Assembly: GCF_009498275.1 (NCBI RefSeq)
Contig: NZ_CP045643.1
Coordinates: 7,316,001-7,380,000 of the forward strand
Reading direction: 5' to 3'
Origin: Streptomyces fagopyri
GTDB lineage: Bacteria; Actinomycetota; Actinomycetes; Streptomycetales; Streptomycetaceae
DNA length: 64,000 nucleotides
Shown: one piece after another, positions 52,139 to 60,660 of the stretch
How the letters are laid out: the number at the start of each line of letters is the position of its first letter
Numbering within the stretch: position 1 is the first letter of the stretch
Notes under the pieces: generated by a model
Databases searched by the model: none
What the model was told of the DNA's origin: nothing
The model's input: the letters and a program-made list of their open reading frames with translations, nothing else
Program-made: the position numbers and the translations under genes

Positions 52139-53689
52139 TCAGGCGTACGAGGCCGGGGCCGCCTCGGGAGCCTGGGCCGCCGTCGTCCGCGCCCGGTACG
52201 CCCGGTAGGCCGCACCGGCGAGCAGGGTCGACCCCAGGAACAGCACCGTGAACCACTGGAAGTACCAGTGACCGCCCGCCGGGTCGTACACCGCGGCGCG
52301 CGGCCAGGCGAGGTCGACGCTCATGAGGAGACCGTAGACGAGGGCGATCGCGTTGACCGGGACGCCCCAGCGGCCCAGCGAGAAGAGCGGAGCGCCCGTC
52401 TCGTCGGTCCCGCCTGCGGTGAACTCGCCACGCAGCCGGCGCACCAGCATGGGCCCGGTCACCATCGCGTACGCCAGGTACAGCATCACGATGCAGGTGG
52501 TGCCGATCGCCAGAAAGGCCTCGGGGGAGGCGAAGTTCAGCAGCAGCAGGGCGGCCGCGAGGACACCGACCGTGAGCGCGGGGACGCTCGGCATGCCGGT
52601 GCGCGGGTTGACCCTCGCGAGCCGGTGGGAGAAGGGGAGCCGGCCGTCCCGGGCCATCGAGAAGAGCATGCGGCAGGCGGCCGTCTGGATCGCGAGCGTC
52701 GCCACCGCGACGGCCACCACCACGTCGGCGAGCAGTGCCCGGCCCACCCCGTCCCCGAGGCTGCTGGTCAGCACGTAGCTCAGGCCGTCCACGCCCAGGT
52801 GCCCGTCGGTGAGGCTGGGCGCGGCCAGCAGTCCGCCGAGCACGATCAGTCCGCCGAGCAGACCCGCCGCGCCGAGTGCGGTGAGGATCGTCCGGGGAGC
52901 GGTGCGCCGGGGGTTGTGCGTCTCCTCGCTCATCTCGCCGGCGCTGTCGAAGCCGATCATCACGTAGGCCGCCGTGAAGGAGCCCACCATCAGCGCCCCG
53001 AGCAGGCCCGGTCCACCCGCACCGGTGTGGAAGGTGATGCCGGGTGAGCGCTCGGAGTGGGTGAACAGCAGGACGATGATCAGAACGGCGCCGATGATCT
53101 CGGCGGTGACGCCGATACGGTTGATCATCGACATCACGCGGTTGTCGACGACGTTCACCAGCGTGGTCAGGACGAGCAGCACGACGCCGAGGACCGCCGC
53201 GTTCGCCGCGCCGTCGGGGCTGGTGGGTGCCGGATCGTCGCCCACCAGCTGGAAGCCGGACCAGATCGCGGGCAGCACCATCTGCAGCGCGAGGGCCGCC
53301 GCGGCGACCACCACGATCTGTCCGATCACCATGATCCAGCCGGCGAACCAGCCGAAGGAGAGGTTCGACAGACGCGAGGACCACTGGTAGATCGCGCCCG
53401 AGAGCGGATAGCGCGCGGCCAGTTCGGCGAAACAGGCGGCGACCGTCAGCTGGCCCACCAGGACGGCCGGCCAGGTCCAGAAGAAGACCGGGCCGCCGAA
53501 CGCGTACCCGAAGGCGAAGAACTGGAAGACGGTCGTCAGGACCGAGATGAAGGAGAAACCGGCGGCGAACGAGGCGTACCGGCCGAGGCTGCGGCGCAGT
53601 TCCTGGCGGTAGCCGAACGGGGTGAGTGAGCCGTCGTCGGGGGAGTGGGGCGGATCGGGGCGGACGTCGGAGGGGGCGGTGGTGGTCAC
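52139..53689 (-). CDS. APC-superfamily amino acid/amine permease
   Basis: 516 residues with about twelve membrane spans, starting from LGRYASFAAGFSFISVLTTVFQ; GFDSAGEMSEETHNPRRTAPRTI is the signature of the family that includes amine and choline-type permeases. The GTG at 53689 has GCAGG upstream; a longer frame to 53755 would place the operator inside the coding sequence. The operator shared with the carboxylase operon suggests this is the uptake system for its substrate (guanidine, urea or a related compound); that is inference from the shared site. Confidence 0.9.
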   Translation of the reverse strand: MTTTAPSDVRPDPPHSPDDGSLTPFGYRQELRRSLGRYASFAAGFSFISVLTTVFQFFAFGYAFGGPVFFWTWPAVLVGQLTVAACFAELAARYPLSGAIYQWSSRLSNLSFGWFAGWIMVIGQIVVVAAAALALQMVLPAIWSGFQLVGDDPAPTSPDGAANAAVLGVVLLVLTTLVNVVDNRVMSMINRIGVTAEIIGAVLIIVLLFTHSERSPGITFHTGAGGPGLLGALMVGSFTAAYVMIGFDSAGEMSEETHNPRRTAPRTILTALGAAGLLGGLIVLGGLLAAPSLTDGHLGVDGLSYVLTSSLGDGVGRALLADVVVAVAVATLAIQTAACRMLFSMARDGRLPFSHRLARVNPRTGMPSVPALTVGVLAAALLLLNFASPEAFLAIGTTCIVMLYLAYAMVTGPMLVRRLRGEFTAGGTDETGAPLFSLGRWGVPVNAIALVYGLLMSVDLAWPRAAVYDPAGGHWYFQWFTVLFLGSTLLAGAAYRAYRARTTAAQAPEAAPASYA

Positions 53690-53712
53690 GGTGGCACCTG
53701 CCTTCGGCGCGG

Positions 53713-53734
53713 ATTCCTGTCGGGTGACAGAAAT
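53713..53734. promoter_or_regulatory. Second copy of the carboxylase-operon palindrome, before the APC permease
   Basis: ATTCCTGTCG, GG, TGACAGAAAT. It differs from 45216-45237 by one change in each arm and in the central two bases, and the flank ATTAGG is also shared. It ends 24 bp before the permease start, almost the same distance as in the other operon. Confidence 0.75.
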
Positions 53735-54722
53735 TAGGGAGACCCTGTTTCGCACGCGTGACGCGACCGTGTCCGCGCCGCGCCGAAGTGCTCACGCCCC
53801 TCCCTCGAGCCCGGGGGGCGCACCGAAGAAGCGGGGCGAGACGGCCCGCGGGGCTGGTGACGGGGGTCTGGCCACCCCGTTCATCCGGCACCGTCCGCAG
53901 GAGGCCGGCCGGCTCGTCGGGCGGGCCGCGATCGCCGGTCGGGGCCCGTGCCGTGCCGTCGGTGCGGGGATTCCGGGAGCCCGCGAGGGCGGATCAAGGG
54001 TGAACTCCTGTGCCGGGCCGTGATCCTGACGCCGTGGGAGCCGTGCGACGAGGCCGGCCGTACGCTGCGGCGCGGCGCTCTCACCGGGTTGTCGGGGCGT
54101 TCGTGAACCGTGAGCCGTGCGTCCTGCGTCCTGCGTCGTTGTTCCGTGGGCCGTCGTCACCATGGAGGTCGGGGCCGGGAGGTGAGGCGGGGACGGCCCC
54201 GCTGTCTCCGGTGGTGCGCGATGGGCGGGGACGGTCCGTCGGCCGGGTGTGTGACGCGGCGTCAACTCGTTGTGCCCGCACGGCAGTCCGCGTCTTCGCC
54301 GATCACCATGATCCGGCCGATGGCCAGGCTGTTCGCGCTCGGCGGCTCAGCGGCTCGGCGGCTCAATACGAAGGCGGCGCTGTCCCGCAGGCCCTGCTGG
54401 ACGCCGCGCGTCGCCGGTTTCGCCCCGTCCGACCGTGCGAGCGCGGCGGGGCGTCCCGCGATGTCCGGGCACCCCGACCGGGGTGCCCCATCCAGCCGTC
54501 CGGGCCAGCCGTCCGGGCCAGCCGTCCGGGCCAGCCGTCCGGGCCAGCCGTCCGGGCCAGCCGTCCGGGCCCGGCCGTCCGGGCCCGGCCGTCCGGGCGG
54601 TCCGGCCGCGCGGGCCCCGGCCGGCCGCGCGGGTCCCGGCGGCGGTGCGGCCCGTGGTGAGGTGGCGGGACATCCGTACGGTCAGGCCGTGCCGGTCGCG
54701 GTGGGAGCCCGTCCGGGGAGGG
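53735..54722. other. Long gap without a recognisable gene
   Basis: About 1 kb between the permease and the siderophore-interacting protein. Several frames are open on both strands, but none has a good ribosome site together with a plausible protein; compositions are Arg/Pro/Gly-rich as expected of chance frames. The second half contains the 13-bp tandem array. Confidence 0.6.
54492..54597. repeat. 13-bp tandem repeat, eight units
   Basis: Six perfect copies of CCAGCCGTCCGGG (54492-54569), then two 14-bp variants CCCGGCCGTCCGGG (54570-54597). The perfect identity of six copies points to recent expansion. The unit contains CCG-TCCGG, so a folded strand could form multiple small hairpins. Confidence 0.9.
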
Positions 54723-55571
54723 TCAGGAGGCCGTCGCCGAGGTCGCCTCCTGCTCGGCCTCCACCTGCGCGTTCCACTCCCGCTTGGCTGCCTGCCAGCC
54801 GTCCTCGTTGTGCCCCAGGCGCCAGTAGCCGGAGATCGACAGGTCCTCGCGAGGGATCTCCCGCTCCACCCGCAGCAGTCGGCGCAACTCCTTCACGAAG
54901 GCCGCCTCGCCGTGCACGAACGCGTGCACCCGGCCCTCCGGGAAGTCGAGCGCGCGCACGGCCGCCACCAGGGCCTCGCCGACCGGCCGGTCGCCGCGGT
55001 GCAGCCACACCACGTCCACGTCGGAGTCGATCTTCTGCTCCTCCTCGGGGTCCGAGACCTCCAGGAAGGCATGGGCCACGGCGCCGTCCGGCAGCGCCTC
55101 CAGGGCGGCGGCGATCGCGGGCAGCGCGCTCTCGTCACCGGCGAACAGATGCCAGTCGGCGCCCGCGTCGGGCGCGTACGCGCCGCCGGGTCCCATGAAC
55201 CGGACCGTTTCGCCCGGTTGGACCCGGGCCGCCCAGGGACCGGCCAGGCCCTCGTCACCGTGGACCACGAAGTCGAGCGTCAGCTCCCGCAGTTCGGGGT
55301 CCCAGGCGCGCACGGTGTACGTCCGGGTCACGGGCCACTGCTCGCGCGGGAACTCCTCGCGGATCCGCTCCATGTCGAACGGCTCGGGGTAGCTGACACC
55401 CTCCGCGGCGAAGAGCAGCTTCACGTAGTGGTCGGTACAGGTGCCCGCGGTGAACTCGGCGAGGCCCTCGCCCCCGAGGACGACACGCTGCATGTGGGGA
55501 GTGAGCCGCTCGGTCCGCACGACGAGCGCGGAGTGGGGCTTCCTGGGCCTGCGTGCCGGACGCTCTGCCAT
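54723..55571 (-). CDS. Siderophore-interacting protein (FAD-dependent ferric-siderophore reductase)
   Basis: 282 residues of the SIP/ViuB family, which release iron from imported siderophores. TRTYTVRAWD is the FAD-binding RxYxxR-type motif, RVQPGETVRFMGPGG holds the flavin phosphate region and the C-terminal part FAGDESALPAIAAALE and FVHGEAAFVKELRR is the NAD(P)H side. The ATG at 55571 follows GAGGAGG. An iron box lies 22 bp upstream. No siderophore transporter or synthetase is adjacent, so it probably serves several xenosiderophores or a system elsewhere. Confidence 0.93.
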   Translation of the reverse strand: MAERPARRPRKPHSALVVRTERLTPHMQRVVLGGEGLAEFTAGTCTDHYVKLLFAAEGVSYPEPFDMERIREEFPREQWPVTRTYTVRAWDPELRELTLDFVVHGDEGLAGPWAARVQPGETVRFMGPGGAYAPDAGADWHLFAGDESALPAIAAALEALPDGAVAHAFLEVSDPEEEQKIDSDVDVVWLHRGDRPVGEALVAAVRALDFPEGRVHAFVHGEAAFVKELRRLLRVEREIPREDLSISGYWRLGHNEDGWQAAKREWNAQVEAEQEATSATAS

Positions 55572-55592
55572 GACGGCCTCCTCGTTCAAAGA

Positions 55593-55608
55593 CTTAGGCT
55601 CACCTAAG
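55593..55608. promoter_or_regulatory. Iron box (DmdR/IdeR-type operator)
   Basis: CTTAGGCTCACCTAAG, extended on the right by TTAG, fits the core TTAGGNNNNCCTAA of actinobacterial iron boxes. Placed directly before the siderophore-interacting protein, so repression in iron-replete cells is expected. Confidence 0.85.
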
Positions 55609-55767
55609 TTAGCATCTCTGTCCCGGTTGGCACCCTTCGCAGGGAGGGCCTGAGCGCTCTTCGTACCGGGACTCGACTCCCCCCGGGGTGAGGATCGAGC
55701 CGTCCTCCAGACAGCGACGACGCCCTCACCCGGGAAACCCGTCCTCGCCTGCGGGAACGGGCACTTC

Positions 55768-56688
55768 TCAGCTGCCGAGTGTCGTGAGCAGACGCTGCAG
55801 GGAGCCGCCCAGGCCCCAGCGCGCCGCGAGTGCGTCCAGCGCGGCCGGGTCGCGCGGAGAGTGCGGCAGCGCCGGGTCGACGTCGGGCAGCGGGACGTCA
55901 CCGGCCACCCGTACGACCTCGGGCGCCAGGGCGACGTAGGGTCGGGACTCGTCGAGCCGTCTGCGCTGAGAGGGCGTCAGCCCGGACTTCGGGTCGTCCA
56001 CGGCGGACATGATCCCCGCCAGGTCGCCGAAGGCGTCGAGCAGCTTGGCCGCCGTCTTCTCGCCGATCCCGGGCACCCCCGGAAGGCCGTCGCTCGGATC
56101 GCCGCGCAGCAGCGCCAGGTCCGCGTATCCGGAGCCGTCGACCCCGTACTTCTCGCGCAGCCATGTCTCGTCGGTGAGCTGGAGGGTGCCGACGCCCTTG
56201 AGCGGGTACAGGACGCGCACCCCCCGCTCGTCGTCGACGAGCTGGTAGAGGTCGCGGTCGCCGGTGACGATGTCGACCGGGCCGGTGGCGCGTCCGGCGA
56301 AGGTGCCGATCACGTCGTCCGCCTCGTACCCCTCGACGCCCACGCGCGCGATGCCCAGCGCGTCCAGGACGTCCTCGATGACGGGCACCTGCGGGGAGAG
56401 CGTGTCCGGCACCTCCTCCTGGTCCGGACCGGTCTCGGTCTCCACGGCCACCCGGTGGGCCTTGTACGAGGGGATCAGGTCGACCCGCCACTGCGGGCGC
56501 CAGTCCGCGTCCATGCAGGCCACCAGGTCGTCCGGACGGTGGTCCTTGACCAGGCGGTCGATGAAGTCGAGCAGCCCGCGCACGGCGTTCACGGGCGTGC
56601 CGTCCGGGGCCTTCACGGAGTCGGGGACTCCGAAGTAGGCCCGGAAGTACAGGGAGGCGGTGTCGAGCAGCATCAGGCGTCTGGTCAC
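55768..56688 (-). CDS. 5'-3' exonuclease of the DNA polymerase I N-terminal type
   Basis: Stand-alone flap nuclease of 306 residues. Metal-binding acidic residues are in LMLLDTASLYFRAYFG, ACMDADWRPQWR, GYEADDVIGTFA, VTGDRDLYQLV and LRGDPSDGLPGVPGIGEKTA, the last also giving the helix-three-turn-helix. I place the start at GTG 56688 (VTRRLMLLDT) because the candidate promoter's -10 overlaps the two upstream ATGs at 56697 and 56700, which also lack a ribosome site; ATG 56697 would add three residues. A similar exonuclease is near helY in M. tuberculosis (Rv2090). Likely role: removal of flaps and damaged ends. Confidence 0.92.
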   Translation of the reverse strand: MTRRLMLLDTASLYFRAYFGVPDSVKAPDGTPVNAVRGLLDFIDRLVKDHRPDDLVACMDADWRPQWRVDLIPSYKAHRVAVETETGPDQEEVPDTLSPQVPVIEDVLDALGIARVGVEGYEADDVIGTFAGRATGPVDIVTGDRDLYQLVDDERGVRVLYPLKGVGTLQLTDETWLREKYGVDGSGYADLALLRGDPSDGLPGVPGIGEKTAAKLLDAFGDLAGIMSAVDDPKSGLTPSQRRRLDESRPYVALAPEVVRVAGDVPLPDVDPALPHSPRDPAALDALAARWGLGGSLQRLLTTLGS

Positions 56689-56695
56689 GCCCCGC

Positions 56696-56718
56696 ATCAT
56701 GCCGTACGCCACTGACAG
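56696..56718 (-). promoter_or_regulatory. Candidate PafBC (RecA-independent DNA-damage) promoter of the 5'-3' exonuclease
   Basis: Minus strand: CTGTCAGTGGC (56708-56718), six bases, CATGAT (56696-56701). The first element is identical to that before the RecB-like nuclease and the spacing is identical in all three sites. The -10 departs from TANGNT at its first base. Transcription would start at or next to GTG 56688. Confidence 0.65.
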
Positions 56719-56891
56719 TGACCTGGACCACTCTCGTGTTTGCTCCGTGTAAGCGAGGGCAGGCGCGGCATCGGGAAGCGCCCGGTTGCTTTTTCGACCG
56801 ATCACCTCGATCACCGCGGTCAACACCGACCGCACCGATCAGACCCGTCGCACCGATCAGACCGATCGAAGCGTCCGAACGAGAGGCACAC

Positions 56892-57971
56892 GTGTCATCC
56901 AGGCTTGAGGCCGAGCATCTGTACAAGGTGTTCGGGAGACGACCGGAAGAGGCGGTGGAGCGGCTCCGCCAGGGAACCGACCGAGAGGAACTGCGCGCCG
57001 ACGGCACCACCGCCGCCGTGATCGACGCGTCCTTCACTGTCGACCCGGGCCAGATCTTCGTCGTCATGGGCCTGTCCGGATCCGGCAAGTCCACGCTGCT
57101 GCGCATGCTCAACGGACTTCTGGAACCGACCGCGGGACAGGTGCGCTTCGACGGTCAGGACCTCACCGGGCTCAGCGCCCGCGACCTGCGCGAGGTCCGC
57201 TCGAAGAAGATCAGCATGGTGTTCCAGCACTTCGCGCTCTTCCCGCACCGCAGCGTCCTGGAGAACGCGGCGTACGGCCTGGAGGTCCAGGGCGTACCGG
57301 CCGCCGAGCGCAGGAAGCGCGCCACCGAAGCACTGGAGCTGGCCGGGCTCGCGGGCTGGGAGAAGTCCTGGCCCGACGAGCTGTCCGGCGGGATGCAGCA
57401 GCGCGTCGGCCTCGCCCGCGCGCTCGCCACCGACGCCGATCTGCTGCTGATGGACGAGTCGTTCAGCGCGCTCGACCCGCTGATCCGCCGTGACATGCAG
57501 GACCAGCTCATCGAGCTCCAGAAGAAGCTCAAGAAGACCATCGTGTTCATCACCCACGACCTCAACGAGGCCATGCGGCTCGGCGACCGGATCGCCGTGA
57601 TGCGCGACGGCCGCATCGTCCAGATCGGCAGCGCCGAGGACATCCTCGTGCGCCCCGCCGACGACTACGTCGCCTCCTTCACCCAGGACGTCGACCGCTC
57701 CCGGGTGCTGACGGCCGGCGCCGTCATGGACACCGACGTACGCGGCGACGAGGCCGACTGCGCCTGCGAGACCGCGCTGCCCGACACCTCGTTCGTGGAC
57801 CTGTGCGCGATCAGCACCCGCCTCACGCACCCGGTCGCGGTCCTCGACCCCCGGGGTGAACTGGTCGGTGTCGTGCCGCGGCGCAGGCTCGTCGCCTTCC
57901 TCGGCGACGAACAGGACGAACCCGAGCGCTGTGAGCAGCCGCGGGACGAGGCGGTGACGGCCGATGCCTAG
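56892..57971 (+). CDS. proV: Glycine betaine/proline-type ABC transporter ATPase (ProV/OpuAA)
   Basis: 359 residues. Walker A GLSGSGKST, the LSGGMQQRVGLARAL signature, Walker B LLLMDESFSALD and the H-loop THDLNEA are complete. The segment SSRLEAEHLYKVFG at the N-terminus is typical of ProV. The C-terminal 80 residues contain one CBS-like motif (HPVAVLDPRGELVGVVPRRRLVAFL), where OpuAA usually has two that sense ionic strength. The GTG at 56892 follows GAGAGG. Upstream, GCACCGATCAGACC occurs twice 18 bp apart (56832, 56850) and may be regulatory. It overlaps the next gene by 8 bp. Confidence 0.94.
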   Translation: MSSRLEAEHLYKVFGRRPEEAVERLRQGTDREELRADGTTAAVIDASFTVDPGQIFVVMGLSGSGKSTLLRMLNGLLEPTAGQVRFDGQDLTGLSARDLREVRSKKISMVFQHFALFPHRSVLENAAYGLEVQGVPAAERRKRATEALELAGLAGWEKSWPDELSGGMQQRVGLARALATDADLLLMDESFSALDPLIRRDMQDQLIELQKKLKKTIVFITHDLNEAMRLGDRIAVMRDGRIVQIGSAEDILVRPADDYVASFTQDVDRSRVLTAGAVMDTDVRGDEADCACETALPDTSFVDLCAISTRLTHPVAVLDPRGELVGVVPRRRLVAFLGDEQDEPERCEQPRDEAVTADA

Positions 57972-60579
57972 GATTCCCTTCGGTGACTGGGTCAACGACG
58001 TCGTCGACTGGCTCCTGAACCACATGGCGTGGCTCTTCGACCTCCTCAAGACCGTCTTCTCCGGCACCTACGACGGCATCGACGCCGTCCTCCAGGCACC
58101 CCAGCCGCTCCTCCTCGCCGGCATCTTCGCCGTCATCGCGTTCTGGCTGCGCGGCACCTCCGCCGGTGTCCTCACCTTCGTGGGCTTCGCGTTCATCGAC
58201 TCCCTCGAACTGTGGGAGGACGCGATGGTGACCCTCTCGCTCGTCCTCGTGGCGACGCTGATCGCGCTCGTCGTCTCCGTCCCCGTGGGCATCTGGGCGG
58301 CGCGCTCCGACCGGGTCAGCGGAATCGTCCGCCCGGTGCTCGACTTCATGCAGACCCTGCCCGCGATGATCTACCTCATCCCGGCGATCCTGTTCTTCGG
58401 CACCGGCGCCCCCGCCGGCATCGTGGCCACCCTGATCTTCGCGCTGGCACCCGGTGTCCGCATGACCGAGCTGGGCATCCGCCAGGTCGACCAGGATCTG
58501 GTCGAGGCCGCCGACGCGTTCGGCACCACCCCGCGCGACACCCTGCTGCGCATCCAGCTGCCGCTGGCCCTGCCCACCGTCATGGCGGGCGTCAACCAGG
58601 TCATCATGCTGGGCCTGTCCATGGCCGCCATCGCGGGCATGGTCGGCACCGGCGGCCTCGGCGGCGACGTGAACGAGGCCATCGGCCAGCTGAACGTCGG
58701 ACTGGGCTCCGAGGCGGGCGTCGCCATCGTCATCCTGGCGATCTACCTCGACCGGATGACCGGCGCCCTCGGCACCCAGGTCTCCCCGCTCGGCCGCCGC
58801 GCCGCCGCCAAGCTGCGCGCCGCGCAGGGTCTGCGGATCTGGTCCTACCGTCCCCGCCCCGCCGTCGCGGTGGTGGGCGTCGTCGTCCTCGCGCTGGTCG
58901 CGGGCGGCATGGGTGTCTTCGGCGGCGCGGGCTCGACGTCCACCGCGGCCGACGGCGAGAACGTCGGCCAGGGCAAGAAGATCAGCATGGGCTACATCCC
59001 GTGGGACGAGGGGGTCGCCTCCACCTTCCTGTGGCAGGAGATCCTGGAGGAGCGCGGCTACAAGGTCGACGTCAAGCAGTTCGACGCCGGCCCGCTCTAC
59101 ACCTCGCTCGCCCAGGGCGACGTCGACTTCGAGACCGACTCCTGGCTGCCGACCACGCACGCGGAGTACTGGAAGAAGTACGGTAAGCAGCTCGACGACC
59201 TGGGCTCCTGGTACGGCCCGACATCCCTGGAGCTGTCGGTGCCCGCCTACATGAAGGGCATCGACTCCCTGGAGGACCTCAAGGGCAAGGCCGGTACCTT
59301 CGGCGGCAAGATCACCGGCATCGAGTCCAGCGCCGGAATGATGGGCCTGCTCAAGAGCAAGGTGCTCAAGGCGTACGGGCTCGACAAGGAGTACAAGGTC
59401 GTCGACAGCTCCACGCCGGCGATGCTGGCCGAGCTGAAGCGCGCGTACGCGGCGAAGAAGCCGATCGTCGCCACGCTCTGGTCGCCGCACTGGGCCTACA
59501 GCGACTACAAGCTGAAGAAGCTCAAGGACCCGAAGGGCGCCTGGGGCAAGGGCGACGGCGTGCACACGCTCTCCCGCAAGGGCTTCGCGCGGGACAACCC
59601 GGTCGTCGGCAAGTGGCTGAAGAACTTCAGGATGACCGAGAAGCAACTGACCGATCTCGAGGCCGAGATCAACAAGGTCGGCAAGGGCAAGCAGCAGGAC
59701 GCCGTGCGCGCCTGGCTGAAGAAGAACCCCGGTGTCGTCGACAAGCTGGCCCCGGTCAAGGGCGCCTCCGCCGCGGCCCCGGCCGAGGCCGGGCGCGCGG
59801 TGGACGTCGCATGGTTCCCCTGGGACGAGGACGTCGCCGTCACCTACCTCTGGAAGAACGTCCTGGCCCGTCGCGGCTACACGCTCAACCTCAAGCAGAT
59901 GGACGTCGGCCCGGTCTACACCGGCCTGGCCTCCGGCGACCTCGACCTCAACTTCGACGCCTGGCTGCCCTACGCCCAGTCGAACTACTGGGACCAGCAC
60001 AAGAACGACCTGAGAGACCTGGGCACCTGGTACGCCCCGACCTCGCTGGAGATCGCCGTGCCCTCCTACGTGAAGGGCGTCAAGTCCCTCGCGGACCTGA
60101 AGGGCAAGGCCGGCACCTTCGACGGGAAGATCATCGGCATCGAGCCCGGCACCGGTGAGATGAACCTGCTCAAGAAGAAGGTGCTCCCGGGCTACGGCCT
60201 GGACAAGGAGTACAAGGTCGTCGACGGCTCCACACCCGCCATGCTGGCCGAGCTGAAGCGCGCGTACGCCAAGAAGCAGCCCGTCGCCGTCGTCCTGTGG
60301 TCCCCGCACTGGGCCTACAGCGAGTACAAGCTCACCAAGCTGTCGGACGACAAGAAGCTCTTCGGTGAGGGCAACACGATCCGGACCATCTCCAGTGAGA
60401 AGTTCCCGGAGCAGTACCCGCAACTCACCCGGTGGATCAAGAACTTCAAGATGAGCGAGAACGAACTCGGCACCCTGGAGAGCGAGATCAAGCAGCGCGG
60501 CCAGGGCCACGAGGAGGACGCCGTCGCGTCCTGGCTGAAGGAACACCCGGACGTGGTGGACCGGATGGCGCCGCGGTAG
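57964..60579 (+). CDS. Glycine betaine-type ABC permease fused to two tandem substrate-binding domains
   Basis: 871 residues. Residues 1 to about 275 are a ProW-type permease with the EAA loop (EAADAFGTTPRDTLLRIQLPLALPTVMAG); after a transmembrane anchor (AVAVVGVVVLALVAGGMGVF, about 300-320) come two OpuAC-type binding domains, about 335-595 and 605-871, outside the membrane. Each repeats the same landmarks: PWDEGVASTFLW and PWDEDVAVTYLW, TDSWLPTTHAEYW and FDAWLPYAQSNYW, SPHWAYSDYKL and SPHWAYSEYKL. The conserved Trp residues suit an aromatic cage for a quaternary amine. The permease dimer would therefore carry four binding domains. Overlap with the ATPase gene assures coupling. Likely role: osmoprotectant import. 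Confidence 0.93.
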   Translation: MPRIPFGDWVNDVVDWLLNHMAWLFDLLKTVFSGTYDGIDAVLQAPQPLLLAGIFAVIAFWLRGTSAGVLTFVGFAFIDSLELWEDAMVTLSLVLVATLIALVVSVPVGIWAARSDRVSGIVRPVLDFMQTLPAMIYLIPAILFFGTGAPAGIVATLIFALAPGVRMTELGIRQVDQDLVEAADAFGTTPRDTLLRIQLPLALPTVMAGVNQVIMLGLSMAAIAGMVGTGGLGGDVNEAIGQLNVGLGSEAGVAIVILAIYLDRMTGALGTQVSPLGRRAAAKLRAAQGLRIWSYRPRPAVAVVGVVVLALVAGGMGVFGGAGSTSTAADGENVGQGKKISMGYIPWDEGVASTFLWQEILEERGYKVDVKQFDAGPLYTSLAQGDVDFETDSWLPTTHAEYWKKYGKQLDDLGSWYGPTSLELSVPAYMKGIDSLEDLKGKAGTFGGKITGIESSAGMMGLLKSKVLKAYGLDKEYKVVDSSTPAMLAELKRAYAAKKPIVATLWSPHWAYSDYKLKKLKDPKGAWGKGDGVHTLSRKGFARDNPVVGKWLKNFRMTEKQLTDLEAEINKVGKGKQQDAVRAWLKKNPGVVDKLAPVKGASAAAPAEAGRAVDVAWFPWDEDVAVTYLWKNVLARRGYTLNLKQMDVGPVYTGLASGDLDLNFDAWLPYAQSNYWDQHKNDLRDLGTWYAPTSLEIAVPSYVKGVKSLADLKGKAGTFDGKIIGIEPGTGEMNLLKKKVLPGYGLDKEYKVVDGSTPAMLAELKRAYAKKQPVAVVLWSPHWAYSEYKLTKLSDDKKLFGEGNTIRTISSEKFPEQYPQLTRWIKNFKMSENELGTLESEIKQRGQGHEEDAVASWLKEHPDVVDRMAPR

Positions 60580-60599
60580 TCCGACCGTACGCGGCCGGC

Positions 60600-60660
60600 C
60601 GAGGGGTGGGACCCGCCGCCGGACATCTCAAGGGTGTCCGGCGGCGAATCCCACCCCTCG
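60600..60660 (+). terminator. Long hairpin terminator after the betaine transporter
   Basis: Outer arms CGAGGGGTGGGA/TCCCACCCCTCG and inner arms CGCCGCCGGACA/TGTCCGGCGGCG pair perfectly, separated by two-base bulges, around a nine-base loop. It begins 21 bp after the stop. Confidence 0.9.

Noticed and set aside
54492..54597. CRISPR array
   Set aside because: Repeats are contiguous with no spacers and only 13 bp long; no cas genes are nearby. The 43-bp array at 24291 fails for the same reason.
54010..54660. Possible genes in the gap after the APC permease
   Set aside because: No ribosome site, Arg/Pro-rich composition, and the frame runs through the 13-bp array.
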